From Heterotrichella gracilis (taxonomy: Eukaryota; Sar; Xanthophyceae; Tribonematales; Xanthonemataceae), in NCBI GenBank assembly GCA_032358255.1, contig JAULBX010014425.1:35893-99892 (forward strand): 64,000 nucleotides of DNA, given 5' to 3'. Every line of letters starts with the position of its first letter. Positions within the stretch are counted from its first letter, which is position 1. The translations under genes were made by a program, and so were the position numbers. Shown here in pieces: positions 19,410 to 28,886 of this stretch. The notes under the pieces were generated by a model. It saw nothing but the letters and a program-made list of their open reading frames with translations. It had not been told where the DNA came from and ran no database searches.

Positions 19410-20818
19410 TTTTTCTTTTTGTAGAGATCAAATTGCAAAGTAGGTAATTCAACTTTATTATAATTTAAAACGGTGCTGTCTTTTGCGTTTTTATCAATGA
19501 TCCTGAATTCATTATCCGGATGTTGCGGATCTATGCTAATGTTATGATACCTTATCAAATAACACTGTAACGGCCAGTCGTTCCATCGGTGTTCGGATAT
19601 GCTTACAGCGGAAAATTCCGGGATAACTTTTCCAAATTCATGCACATCACTTATCATTTCAGCATCCCTACTTTTTTTTCCGATATTAGAAACTGAAAAA
19701 ATAATAACTGCACTAAACAAAAGAATTGAAAAAATAGTGATCCCATTTTTTGCCTTGCTGTTTAAAACCTTTTCAGACCAGACAGTCAATGGTTCAGAAA
19801 TAACTAAAGCAAAACCAATTGCAAAAAATGGTAGTGAGGGAATAAAATAAAATCCTTTTTGCACCATTGTAAGCGCTAAAGGAACAACACCCGCAAAACC
19901 TATAAGTATAAAAAATAATGCCAGCCTTTTCGTTTCATTTTGTAATTCAATCTTTTTTCTAAACATAAAAAACAAAATTGATGTAATCCCTACTGGCGGT
20001 AAAAGTTCGATAAATATTCTTCCTAAAATATAAAAATGAGATTCAACCGTTGGGTTCTCTCCTATTCTATGTAACACGCGTTTAATAAAATAATTTGCAA
20101 GACTTTCTTTTGCATCATCAAAACAAAGAAGAAGAGCGTAAATTAAAACCGGTACGAATAGCAAAATAAGTGACTGAAAAATTAACTGCTTTACGTTTAT
20201 TTTTTTTAAACAAAGCCAATAAATGAATGGGGCTGCTACTGGAAAAAAACCCGGAATACCTTTTGAGAAGGTGGCTAAAAAAATAAATGTTCCCGAAAGA
20301 AATAAAAACAAAAAAGAGTTTTCTTTAACTGATCTTAAATACAATAATAGGGAAGTCAAAATAAAAATGCCCATCGTGTTCTCTTGCATGTTATTGGTGA
20401 ACGACCAAAAACAAACAGGTATGCTGATCCAAAGGATAAGAGGCAACCAGCCAAGCTGTGCGCTATTGGAGCTTTTGTTAATGTACTTCCACATTAAAAC
20501 AATTAAATAACAAGTTGTAAAAAGTGTAAGAAGAACATAAATTCTTTCGGTGTACATACCATTACCAAGTATCTTAAAAAAAATGGCTTGTATGCCAAAG
20601 ATCAAAGGCGGGTGTTCATGAAAAGTTTGCAAACCACCAAAACCATACTTACTAAAAACAGGAAACCAAAAACTACCGATACCGTTTGCTAAATTTTTTG
20701 AAACGCAGGTGTAAAGCATACCATCCATGAACATACCATCCTGAATTAAAACAGGTAAGGTTAAGCCCAGTATCGCTGAAATAGAAATTAAGAAAAAAGG
20801 TAGTTGCTTATTGTACAC
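19406..20818 (-). CDS. PMT/ArnT-like (GT39/GT83) integral membrane glycosyltransferase
   Basis: Polytopic membrane protein of 470 residues. The first periplasmic loop carries an acidic pair (DGMFMDG, about residues 26-33) and the HEHPPL motif seen in ArnT and dolichyl/undecaprenyl-phosphate-sugar transferases, followed by about ten hydrophobic segments and a short soluble C-terminal region. Such enzymes transfer sugars from polyprenyl phosphate carriers to lipid A, glycans or proteins. No biosynthetic neighbours are present to suggest the acceptor. Confidence 0.8.
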   Translation of the reverse strand: MYNKQLPFFLISISAILGLTLPVLIQDGMFMDGMLYTCVSKNLANGIGSFWFPVFSKYGFGGLQTFHEHPPLIFGIQAIFFKILGNGMYTERIYVLLTLFTTCYLIVLMWKYINKSSNSAQLGWLPLILWISIPVCFWSFTNNMQENTMGIFILTSLLLYLRSVKENSFLFLFLSGTFIFLATFSKGIPGFFPVAAPFIYWLCLKKINVKQLIFQSLILLFVPVLIYALLLCFDDAKESLANYFIKRVLHRIGENPTVESHFYILGRIFIELLPPVGITSILFFMFRKKIELQNETKRLALFFILIGFAGVVPLALTMVQKGFYFIPSLPFFAIGFALVISEPLTVWSEKVLNSKAKNGITIFSILLFSAVIIFSVSNIGKKSRDAEMISDVHEFGKVIPEFSAVSISEHRWNDWPLQCYLIRYHNISIDPQHPDNEFRIIDKNAKDSTVLNYNKVELPTLQFDLYKKKN

Positions 20819-20865
20819 TTAAGTTCAATTATTTTAACTCATTAAATATACTTTATAATTGTTTC

Positions 20866-20894
20866 AAAAAAAAAGCCGCTCTTAAGCGGCTTTT
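20866..20894 (-). terminator. Terminator after the DUF2795-like gene
   Basis: On the minus strand AAAAGCCGCT, a TAAG loop and AGCGGCTTTT form a perfect 10-bp hairpin followed by a T run. It begins 7 bases after the stop of the small gene and separates it from the glycosyltransferase. Confidence 0.85.
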
Positions 20895-20900
20895 GAATAT

Positions 20901-21122
20901 TTAAAACTCATCCTCGTTAAAAAAGAAATCATCTTTTGTCGGATAATCCGGCCAAATTTCTTCAATTGTTTCGTAGCTTTCTCCTTCGTCCTCCATCTCT
21001 TGTAAATTTTCTATCACTTCCATAGGCGAACCACTTCGCATCGCGAAATCAATCAATTCATCTTTTGTTGCAGGCCATGGTGCGTCTTCTAACCAACTCG
21101 CTAATTCTAATGTCCAATACAT
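20901..21122 (-). CDS. Small acidic DUF2795-like protein
   Basis: Soluble protein of 73 residues, strongly acidic towards its C-terminus (ending DDFFFNEDEF), with the motif ATKDELIDFAMRSGSP followed by VIENLQEMEDEGE. This matches the short DUF2795-type proteins common in Bacteroidota, whose function is not known. It has its own terminator and a 190-base upstream region, so it is probably a single-gene unit. Confidence 0.75.
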   Translation of the reverse strand: MYWTLELASWLEDAPWPATKDELIDFAMRSGSPMEVIENLQEMEDEGESYETIEEIWPDYPTKDDFFFNEDEF

Positions 21123-21315
21123 GCTTTTATCTTTAAATTTTTACCGTTTTATTTTCATGCAAAGAAAATAATTTTTTGGTAAGAAGAAAGGATTATTTGT
21201 AAAAAAATATCTATTTCTTTAATTAACATAACTGTTTGTTTTTCAGATATTTACATTAAATAAAAATGAGCAAGCCTTTTTCTTAGTGGGGAATTTTGGT
21301 TTTTTTGGCCAAAAG

Positions 21316-24300
21316 CTATTCTTTTAAAAGCTTTTTATAAAATGCTTTGCCGTTTATTTCCACTTTTAAAAAATAAGTTCCTTGTTTTAAATTCAGATCA
21401 GAAACAATGAATTTTTGTTCAATCTTACCACTTTCTTCTTTTAATTCAATTGCTTTCAGTTCTCTTCCCAAAACATCAATCAGTGTAATTCTAATTTTTG
21501 AATTTTCTGGATTCAACATTTTAAAACTTACCTGATTCGTAAAAGGATTTGGAAATACTTCCAAACTAATAAGATCTGAATTTTCTTTAATACCAACGGT
21601 TGAAGTTGTTGTGTCAACTTTTTGCCCATTACTACTTATAACATTGCTAAATAAGCCTGCTCCATTTTCCGATTTCACATTAAAATAATAAATAAAATTT
21701 TGCGTGAGGTTTAATGTATGCGCTGTAACTGAAGTTGCACCAAGGTTATTTGTCCATGGTTGAGTATTTGTTGCGCCGGGACTTGTGCCAATACTATACC
21801 AATATGCAAAAACAGAAGAATTCGTATCTGTTGAGTTTCCCCAATTTGCTCGTAAGGAATCGGTAGTATTAACTGTTGCTATATCTGCAGCCGGGCCATC
21901 ATTTACAAACTGAATATTAGTTGGTGGCGTCCAATCTACATTTACGTCATGAAAATAAATGGATGATAAATTTCCTGCAGTATCCTGACAAATAGATTTT
22001 ATTTTTCCAGCAGGTTGTGTTGGACCCGGATTTAGGTACCGCATTTCATTTGCTAAACCTGTACCAACATTTACATTTACAGAGCCTGCTCTTGAACGAT
22101 ACACTTTTATCTCGTCAATACTAAATTTGCTGTTACCGCTTCTGAAAGAAACATAACTACCATTAGCATACGGTGCATTGTCTGTCCAGCTTGCAATTAA
22201 ACCATTGTTCCAATACACAGAGATCTTTCCGGTGATCCTGTCAAAAATAACTTTAATATCATACCATTGCCCGGCAGAAAATGTATGCGCCAAAGACACT
22301 TTAGGTGTGCCAATAACATCGCTAACAGTTTTATAAATTTCAACTTTTTGATCATCCAACCTGAACCAAACAAAATAAGAGTTGTTTCTATTTGGTAATG
22401 TCGGATTATCGCAAGCAAAATGTAAACCAGCGCGACGAGTAGTTCCCGTTCCCTCAAACTTCGCTAAAAAATGATACATGTATCGGTTGCTTAATGATTG
22501 CGTAAGCGCAGCATAAATATTTGTATTACCTGCGGCCGGACTTGTCTCGTCTGTTTGCACCAAAGCATTTCCGGAGATACCCCAAATACCAACAGTCGAC
22601 GTCCACTCAGGGTGAATGGCGTTATCAAAATTATCTGCTAAAAATCCTTTGGTATAATTGGCGCGCCATTCTGTTCCATTAAAATCAATTACCTGGTAAT
22701 ATCCCTTTTCTACGCCACTTCCCCCAACATTATCAACATCGGTTACAGACGCAGTAAATGCGGCAGTCTTCCAGGCGTTAGTAGTTGCCACTGTAGTTGT
22801 TGGTGCAATATTATCAACCGGCGTTGCAACAACTGTTCCATTCATCACAAAATTTGCGGCCCAGCCGGCAGCTGTAGTAGCGCAATCGCTTCGGAACTCA
22901 ACGAGCACACTATCATTAACAGACGTTACAGGTCCCGGATTTACTGTTCCCGAATATTGTCCTACCAAAGGAGAATTGATGGACCCACCATTATAAATGA
23001 ACAAATGATCGTAACCACTTTCTAAATTAAATGTCGTAAAACTTAAAGTAATATTTGTGGTTCCTGCTTTTGTAAATAACCAAAATTTGCGCTCATCATT
23101 ACTATAATTTGCCGCTGAACCTCCGCTGTCGTAAAATGCACCAGTTGCAGTTGTATAAGTAGCAGTAATAGAATATGTATTATTTATTATTTTATAATAT
23201 TTTGCCCAGTTCCAATATTGTCCCGGGTCGTTATGGGTTTGGTTAGGGAACATCTGATGGCCTTTTACTTTTACGCAAGAGCCAAGTCCGCATTGCTGTG
23301 TAGTACCGTTACAACCCGGACCGTAAAATGTACGAAGCGGATTAATTGAATTATCGATGCATATATCTTTTACCAAAGCGCCTGATGAATTGTACATTGC
23401 ATTAGTGTACCAAGATGCATTATTGTTATACCCCTCATGCTCCAAGCCAACCGTGTATGGGTTCTCGCTACCAACATGCCAAGCCTTTGCAGACTCTAAA
23501 ACCATTTGTGTTATTTGTCCGTCAGAACTTCTAATAACATAATGAGCAGATACACCAGCTGCACAATTTTGAAACCAGGAAATGCAACCCGCATAACTTC
23601 CTTCTACATCATGAATAGTAACTGCAGAGATCTGTGTGCCGCTTCTGCTGCTGTAATTGCAGCTTCCTGCAGGAGTATAATTGGCAGAAGGATAATCGGG
23701 CGACATCACATTAGAAGCAGATGTTAATTTATACGTTTCGCCATGCGAATTTGAAATGGAGTTTTTGTTTATAACAATACTTTTTGAACTTAGGATATTA
23801 TAATTATCCCCAAATATTTTTGGCAGATCTATTTTATGATCAGGAAAATCGTACATATCCTGGAACTCAGAATTTGACAGGAACCAATATAACTGATACA
23901 AATGCGCGTTCAATGCGTAATTATTTTGAATATCGTCATCAACAGGTAACTCACTTAACTCGATCAAAATAGATTGAAATTTATTGAGGTCGGCAGAAAA
24001 AATGCTTTTTTGTACTTGTAAAGCATTAAACGCTTTTGCATATGCCAATATTGAACTTTCGGGTGAAGCAATAATCTCATTTTCGGAAATGCCCGAAAGT
24101 TGTGAAACACGGCCAAGATTATTTCGGAAATAGTTTTTACCATCCATTACCAAACCCATTACACCATATGTTCTTGGATAGCCAATACAACTTGGCTCTG
24201 TCGTATTATCCAAATGATGAAAACGTGTTTGTGTAAAAGAAATCGCCTCTAAAATTCCTTTAGGAATAGAGGGATATAAAGCATAAGCTTTTTTAAACGA

Positions 24301-24387
24301 GCGCGAAAATGGATTCTCAACCAAAAGATCGTTAGCGTTTGCAATTAAAAAAGTAAAAGAAATAAGTGCTGTAAATATCCTTCTCAT
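21316..24387 (-). CDS. Secreted N-acetylmuramoyl-L-alanine amidase with CUB-like and T9SS sorting domains
   Basis: Large extracellular enzyme of 1023 residues. Order seen: signal peptide (1-18); an uncharacterised N-terminal domain (about 25-200); an Amidase_2 domain with zinc ligands H259 (TIHD), H377 (KGHQMFP) and H385 before DPGQYW; a CUB-like beta domain (about 410-520); a laminin-G/concanavalin-like segment (about 590-770); a fibronectin-III-like segment (about 815-920); and a C-terminal T9SS type A sorting domain (about 945-1023, beginning EVFPNPF). The amidase family cuts the amide bond between muramic acid and stem peptide. Export by the T9SS suggests action on other cells' peptidoglycan or scavenging, which is inference. 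Confidence 0.9.
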   Translation of the reverse strand: MRRIFTALISFTFLIANANDLLVENPFSRSFKKAYALYPSIPKGILEAISFTQTRFHHLDNTTEPSCIGYPRTYGVMGLVMDGKNYFRNNLGRVSQLSGISENEIIASPESSILAYAKAFNALQVQKSIFSADLNKFQSILIELSELPVDDDIQNNYALNAHLYQLYWFLSNSEFQDMYDFPDHKIDLPKIFGDNYNILSSKSIVINKNSISNSHGETYKLTSASNVMSPDYPSANYTPAGSCNYSSRSGTQISAVTIHDVEGSYAGCISWFQNCAAGVSAHYVIRSSDGQITQMVLESAKAWHVGSENPYTVGLEHEGYNNNASWYTNAMYNSSGALVKDICIDNSINPLRTFYGPGCNGTTQQCGLGSCVKVKGHQMFPNQTHNDPGQYWNWAKYYKIINNTYSITATYTTATGAFYDSGGSAANYSNDERKFWLFTKAGTTNITLSFTTFNLESGYDHLFIYNGGSINSPLVGQYSGTVNPGPVTSVNDSVLVEFRSDCATTAAGWAANFVMNGTVVATPVDNIAPTTTVATTNAWKTAAFTASVTDVDNVGGSGVEKGYYQVIDFNGTEWRANYTKGFLADNFDNAIHPEWTSTVGIWGISGNALVQTDETSPAAGNTNIYAALTQSLSNRYMYHFLAKFEGTGTTRRAGLHFACDNPTLPNRNNSYFVWFRLDDQKVEIYKTVSDVIGTPKVSLAHTFSAGQWYDIKVIFDRITGKISVYWNNGLIASWTDNAPYANGSYVSFRSGNSKFSIDEIKVYRSRAGSVNVNVGTGLANEMRYLNPGPTQPAGKIKSICQDTAGNLSSIYFHDVNVDWTPPTNIQFVNDGPAADIATVNTTDSLRANWGNSTDTNSSVFAYWYSIGTSPGATNTQPWTNNLGATSVTAHTLNLTQNFIYYFNVKSENGAGLFSNVISSNGQKVDTTTSTVGIKENSDLISLEVFPNPFTNQVSFKMLNPENSKIRITLIDVLGRELKAIELKEESGKIEQKFIVSDLNLKQGTYFLKVEINGKAFYKKLLKE

Positions 24388-24531
24388 GAGCGTTTTTTTA
24401 GTGAGGTGAAGATAAAAAATTTAAGGCCAAATATATCCGACAAATAATTAAAAATGAGAATGATTTTACTCTCAAAAAGCCCTGAAAGCCTTATTGGATA
24501 TAGCCTAAATCGATTTTAGAAATAATAATAA

Positions 24532-25308
24532 TTAGAAATTTAAAGTATAATTGGCCCTAAAGAGAATTCTCTTGTTCCATCTATTGAAAAAAAATCGATC
24601 ACTAAGGTTTATATCAACTTTTACACCAAAAAGATGTTGACAATATTTCTTATCGAATAAAATCCCACTTCCAAACATTAATTGAAAATTAGTTTCAGCT
24701 GAAAACCTTTTTCCTTTGGTTTCGTTAATGTCAGATCTAAGTAATGTGTAAGTAGACGCTAGGCTATCTCTTTCATATTTATATGTCTGTGTGTAATTTT
24801 GATAAACGCCCTGTTTCACAGCGAAGCCTGAAAGTATAAGGAATTTCATTTTCTCGTTTTTAAAAGGCGAAAATAACTTAGTAAAATCAAGGTCTAAATT
24901 AATGAAGGAGGTCTTAACCGAATACGATTCAAAATAAAATTCTGTTACCCTACCTCCCGTTACATATGTATTTGTGGTGGGTGATGCAACATAATTAAAC
25001 GGCTGATAATTTGTGTTACTAAGGCTAAAATACGCTTCCTGAAAAATGTAGGAGATCTTTGGCGTAAAATAAAATTGATTTTTCACCCTAAAATTATAGC
25101 CAAAACCAATTTTATAATGTGGAAATAATTTAACTGTTGGGGTGCGACCATATTCACTAAATGCATTGGCTCTAGGGTAAGGAGAAAGTCCAACATCAAA
25201 AAAAACAACCTTCCTTTTTAATTTAAAAACCGAAGAGTCTTTAGTTTGGGCTAAAGTAAAGCCACTCAAGAATACTATACAAAACAAATATTTAAAAATC
25301 CGACTCAT
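24532..25308 (-). CDS. Outer-membrane beta-barrel protein of unknown function
   Basis: Protein of 258 residues with a signal peptide (1-20, ending Ala-Gln) and alternating hydrophobic/polar strands throughout, ending in an aromatic strand (RANYTLNF) as expected for a Bacteroidota outer-membrane barrel. I do not recognise a named family. It stands alone between the amidase and meaB and may be a porin-like or PorT-like barrel. Confidence 0.6.
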   Translation of the reverse strand: MSRIFKYLFCIVFLSGFTLAQTKDSSVFKLKRKVVFFDVGLSPYPRANAFSEYGRTPTVKLFPHYKIGFGYNFRVKNQFYFTPKISYIFQEAYFSLSNTNYQPFNYVASPTTNTYVTGGRVTEFYFESYSVKTSFINLDLDFTKLFSPFKNEKMKFLILSGFAVKQGVYQNYTQTYKYERDSLASTYTLLRSDINETKGKRFSAETNFQLMFGSGILFDKKYCQHLFGVKVDINLSDRFFFNRWNKRILFRANYTLNF

Positions 25309-25360
25309 TTAAAATTATTGTTTGATTTGTATAACGTAAATTATTTATCTTTTATTAAAG

Positions 25361-26362
25361 CTAATTATTCCTTTTAAAAAAATCTTCGAGCAGTTTTTTT
25401 GCCAAAGAAAAAGGTTGAATAGTTTGATCATTTTTATTTGTTTTTAACTCTTCAATGGCAGAATTAACTTTTGGATCGGAATAAAATTTTTGTTTTAGCT
25501 GCTCATCGATTGTATTTAAAAAAAGGTCAAATTGTTGTTCTTTTCTTTTTTGGCTAAAGAAACCATTTGCAGTTGTAAAATTTTTATACTCTTCTATCAT
25601 TTTAAATACATCAACAATACCTTTATTCTCAGTACTTGAACAAACCAGTGTTTTTGGGATCCAGCCGCTATCCGATGCCTGAAATAAATGCATAGCATGA
25701 GCGTATTCTGCCCTTGCCATTTTCGCCTTTTCTAAATTTGATCCATCTGCTTTTGTAATTACAAGTGCGTCGGCCATTTCCATAATGCCACGCTTAATAC
25801 CTTGTAGCTCATCGCCTGCTCCTGCTAACATCAATAATAAAAAGAAATCGGTTATTTTACTTACAGAAATTTCGCTTTGTCCAACACCCACTGTTTCGAT
25901 AATAATAAAATTAAAACCAGCGGCTTCGCATAATAAAATTGTTTCGTAAGTTGATCTTGCAACACCACCCAAATTACCGCTACTTGGCGAAGGTCGAATA
26001 AAAACATCTTTTTTGGTAGACAATTCTTCCATCCTTGTTTTATCGCCCAAAATGCTTCCTTTGGTTTTATCACTTGATGGATCAATGGCTAGCACAGCTA
26101 GTTTATGTCCATATTTTAAAACTTCATTCCCAAAACTTTCTATGAACGTACTTTTACCAACACCCGGCACACCAGTAATTCCAAGCCTAAAAGAATTTCC
26201 GGTTTTTGAAACGATTCCATCGATTATTTTTTCAGCAAGTGCATGATGGGATTCATTTTGCGATTCAATAATAGTAATGGCCTTGCTTAAAATAGCGATA
26301 TCACTTTTTAAAATCCCATCAATATAAAATTGAGCCGGTTGATTATGAAAAGGAGAAGCCAA
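25361..26362 (-). CDS. meaB: Methylmalonyl-CoA mutase-associated GTPase MeaB
   Basis: P-loop GTPase of 333 residues (ArgK/MeaB family) that protects and gates cobalamin loading of methylmalonyl-CoA mutase. Walker A GVPGVGKS is at 64-71, followed by the MeaB signature DPSS (LAIDPSSDKTKGSILGDKTRM), the G3-like ETVGVGQSE and the specificity motif TKADG. It follows amn with one base between stop and start, so the two are co-transcribed. No mutase gene is in the window. The presence of MeaB implies a B12-dependent mutase in the host. Confidence 0.95.
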   Translation of the reverse strand: MASPFHNQPAQFYIDGILKSDIAILSKAITIIESQNESHHALAEKIIDGIVSKTGNSFRLGITGVPGVGKSTFIESFGNEVLKYGHKLAVLAIDPSSDKTKGSILGDKTRMEELSTKKDVFIRPSPSSGNLGGVARSTYETILLCEAAGFNFIIIETVGVGQSEISVSKITDFFLLLMLAGAGDELQGIKRGIMEMADALVITKADGSNLEKAKMARAEYAHAMHLFQASDSGWIPKTLVCSSTENKGIVDVFKMIEEYKNFTTANGFFSQKRKEQQFDLFLNTIDEQLKQKFYSDPKVNSAIEELKTNKNDQTIQPFSLAKKLLEDFFKRNN

Positions 26363-26363
26363 A

Positions 26364-27137
26364 TTACTCGAACCTTAAATGTTTTACAGAGATACCTTTG
26401 TTTTGAAGTTCTTTCAAAGAATTGATGCCAATCTCTAAGTGATTAGTTACAAAATCGGAAGTCACTTTTTTATCGCTCTCTTCTGTTTTTACGCCTTCAG
26501 GTATCATTGGCTGATCGCTCACCAATAACAATGCACCCACAGGTATCTCGTTGTGAAAACCTACACTAAAAATGGTAGCGGTTTCCATATCAATTGCCAT
26601 TGCCCTTATCTCGCGTAAGTATTCTTTAAATCTTTCATCATGCTCCCAAACCCTTCTGTTAGTGGTATAAACAGTACCTGTCCAATAATCCAATCCTTTT
26701 AAACGGATGGTGTAAGAAATTGCTTTTTGCAAACTAAAAGATGGTAATGCAGGCACTTCTAATGGTAAATAATCGTTCGAAGTTCCCTCGCCTCTTATTG
26801 CTGCAATTGGTAAAATAAGATCTCCAATATTATTTTTCTTTTTTAAACCTCCGCATTTACCCAAAAACAAAACTGCCTTTGGATGAATTGCAGTGAGTAG
26901 GTCCATGATAGTTGCAGCCATGGCGCTGCCCATACTAAAATTAATAATAGTAATGCCATTACAGGTGGCAGTTTGCATTGGCTTATCAAGGCCTTCTACC
27001 TCAACATTATTCCATTCGGCAAACAACTTAACGTACCCGCCAAAATTGGTGAGTAAGATATACGATCCAAACTCACTTAATTTTTTTCCAGTATATCGTG
27101 GTAACCAATTATTTACAATTTCTTCTTTTGTTTTCAT
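26364..27137 (-). CDS. amn: AMP nucleosidase
   Basis: Nucleoside phosphorylase-fold enzyme of 257 residues matching the short Bacteroidota AMP nucleosidase, which splits AMP into adenine and ribose-5-phosphate. Seen: NFSMGSAMAATIMDLL, the phosphate/ribose region LGKCGGLK, MAIDMETATIFSVG with the Met-Glu pair that binds ribose, and VSDQPMIPEGVKT. It lacks the extra N-terminal domain of the E. coli enzyme. meaB follows immediately. Confidence 0.88.
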   Translation of the reverse strand: MKTKEEIVNNWLPRYTGKKLSEFGSYILLTNFGGYVKLFAEWNNVEVEGLDKPMQTATCNGITIINFSMGSAMAATIMDLLTAIHPKAVLFLGKCGGLKKKNNIGDLILPIAAIRGEGTSNDYLPLEVPALPSFSLQKAISYTIRLKGLDYWTGTVYTTNRRVWEHDERFKEYLREIRAMAIDMETATIFSVGFHNEIPVGALLLVSDQPMIPEGVKTEESDKKVTSDFVTNHLEIGINSLKELQNKGISVKHLRFE

Positions 27138-27305
27138 ATGTAGATATTTACTGTTTTTTTATTGTCATATGGAATTCGCCATGTATCTTTATCTGTTTTT
27201 GTCCGCTCTGGCACATGGCTATTTCATCTATGCTTGTATTTTGTGGAGTAAATCTCTCTTAAAAATCAATTAATGTAAATATATTTAAAAAATATTTGTC
27301 AATAG

Positions 27306-27740
27306 TTGAACTTAGCGTTAAAATATCCATTATTTAATACCAAACTCAAAAAGCAAAAGGACCAAACCTATATTTTTGACGAAGTACGAAAGAAATGGCT
27401 GCTTTTAACACCAGAAGAATGGGTAAGGCAACATTTGATACATTATTTGATCCTCGAAAAAAAATACCCTGTTTCATTGATCTCCATTGAAAAAGAAATT
27501 ATTTTAAACGACCTTAAAAAACGTTACGATATTGTTATTTACAACAAACAGTTGGTGCCCGTTGTAGTAATTGAATGTAAAGCGCCCTATATTGAGTTAG
27601 ACAAAACTGTAGTTGAACAGGCGTTGCGTTACAACCTTATTATAAAGGCAAAATATTTAATGATCAGTAACGGTGTAAGCGATGTTACATTTAACAGTTT
27701 GAACCAGACAGTTATTTTACCCGATTATTCTGAGCTTTAA
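27306..27740 (+). CDS. Type I restriction HsdR N-terminal-like nuclease domain protein (stand-alone)
   Basis: Small protein of 144 residues related to the N-terminal nuclease domain of HsdR. The segment KKRYDIVIYNKQLVPVVVIECKAP gives a PD-(D/E)XK site: Asp in RYDIV, then E-C-K. The start is TTG at 27306; the first in-frame residues NLALKYPLFNTKLK fit members common across Bacteroidota. There is no helicase or methylase nearby, so it is not part of a type I system here. It converges with the esterase gene and shares the TTAA stop overlap. Function unknown. Confidence 0.75.
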   Translation: MNLALKYPLFNTKLKKQKDQTYIFDEVRKKWLLLTPEEWVRQHLIHYLILEKKYPVSLISIEKEIILNDLKKRYDIVIYNKQLVPVVVIECKAPYIELDKTVVEQALRYNLIIKAKYLMISNGVSDVTFNSLNQTVILPDYSEL

Positions 27741-28867
27741 TTTTTAATGAATTTCACAACGTTTTGCTCTGTACCGTTATTTATATTCAAAAAATAAATT
27801 CCGTTCGCCAAAGCGCTTACATCTACAGTGTTTGTAATACTTTCAGCAATAATTAGTTTTCCCAAAAGGTCGGTTACTTTTAATTTTATTTCTGAAACAC
27901 CTTCCACAAATAATTTTTCAGTAACAGGGTTTGGATAAACTTTTACATTATTCTTTAAATAATTTTGTTTCACGCCAACATTTGGAATGAACTGGTTAAG
28001 TTTATACTGCCTGAAAAAACGCCAGATCTCAACACTAGCATTAAAATCCTGATTGGTATTTGCTATTACAGGAAAAGCACCTGGCCACGAATGGCTTCCG
28101 CCGGTTACTTTATAAAGTTCAACTGTTGCGCCCATATTACCATTTACATACTTGTAGTTTACCGCTGTTGAATTATCGCTGGTATTAATATTTGGAACAG
28201 AAAAAGTAACGGGTGCGGTATTACAATTATTATGAACGCGCCATTTTTTTACTACACTATCAATTGGCGCAAAAGTAGCATCGCCATTATAATTAACTGT
28301 TCCATCAGCCGTACCGTGAATTTCCATTACCGGAAAAGGTCGTGTAGGAGCACAGGTAAACCAGGTGTTTAACATACTGCCTGTTACAGACGCAATAGCT
28401 GCAATCCTATTTGGTAAATTACAGGCCAAATAATAACTCATAATTCCTCCATTGCTCATACCACAACTATAAACAGAATTAAGATCGATGTTGTAAATAA
28501 GATCAAGAGAATCGATAAGATCACTCATAAACAGAACATCGTTCTCTGTTCCGCCAAAACCGGCATTCCAATATTGATTTCCGGCAGGTGCTTTTCCATC
28601 AGGAAATACCATTAAGAATTTTGCCGTATCGGCAATTGGCATAAAATTAGTGTATTGTTTCTGTTGCGTTGAGTTGGATGTGTAACCGTGCAAATTCAAA
28701 ATAAGCGGCACAACCTGCCCCGTGTAACTGTTTGGCACATATAGTCTGAATTTCCGCATGATGTTGTTTGACTTGATACTATCAACAATAGTAACACCGT
28801 TTTGCGCGAAATAAAAAAAGCCTGTCATTAAGAACAGGCTTGTTATTATAAGTTTTTTTAGTCTCAT
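27737..28867 (-). CDS. Secreted polyhydroxybutyrate-depolymerase/feruloyl-esterase-like hydrolase with T9SS domain
   Basis: Alpha/beta hydrolase of 376 residues (LpqC/PHB-depolymerase type). Signal peptide (1-21), nucleophile serine in GMSNGG, catalytic region HGTADGTVNY and histidine in GGSHSWPG are all seen. The last 75 residues form a T9SS type A sorting domain starting KVYPNP and ending NVVKFIKN. The enzyme is expected to be exported and to cleave an ester-linked polymer or plant-derived ester. Substrate is not resolved by sequence. Confidence 0.85.
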   Translation of the reverse strand: MRLKKLIITSLFLMTGFFYFAQNGVTIVDSIKSNNIMRKFRLYVPNSYTGQVVPLILNLHGYTSNSTQQKQYTNFMPIADTAKFLMVFPDGKAPAGNQYWNAGFGGTENDVLFMSDLIDSLDLIYNIDLNSVYSCGMSNGGIMSYYLACNLPNRIAAIASVTGSMLNTWFTCAPTRPFPVMEIHGTADGTVNYNGDATFAPIDSVVKKWRVHNNCNTAPVTFSVPNINTSDNSTAVNYKYVNGNMGATVELYKVTGGSHSWPGAFPVIANTNQDFNASVEIWRFFRQYKLNQFIPNVGVKQNYLKNNVKVYPNPVTEKLFVEGVSEIKLKVTDLLGKLIIAESITNTVDVSALANGIYFLNINNGTEQNVVKFIKN

Positions 28868-28886
28868 AGACTAAAGGTAAGGAAAA

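Noticed and set aside
27169-27273. Short hydrophobic ORF upstream of the HsdR-like gene
   Set aside because: About 34 residues, no start signal or similarity; likely chance in an A+T-rich gap.
26363-27305. Cobalamin riboswitch upstream of the amn-meaB pair
   Set aside because: The region before amn (27138-27305) is short and shows no B12-box or conserved stem.
27306-27740. Type I restriction system
   Set aside because: Only an HsdR N-terminal-like domain is present; no motor, specificity or methylase genes.
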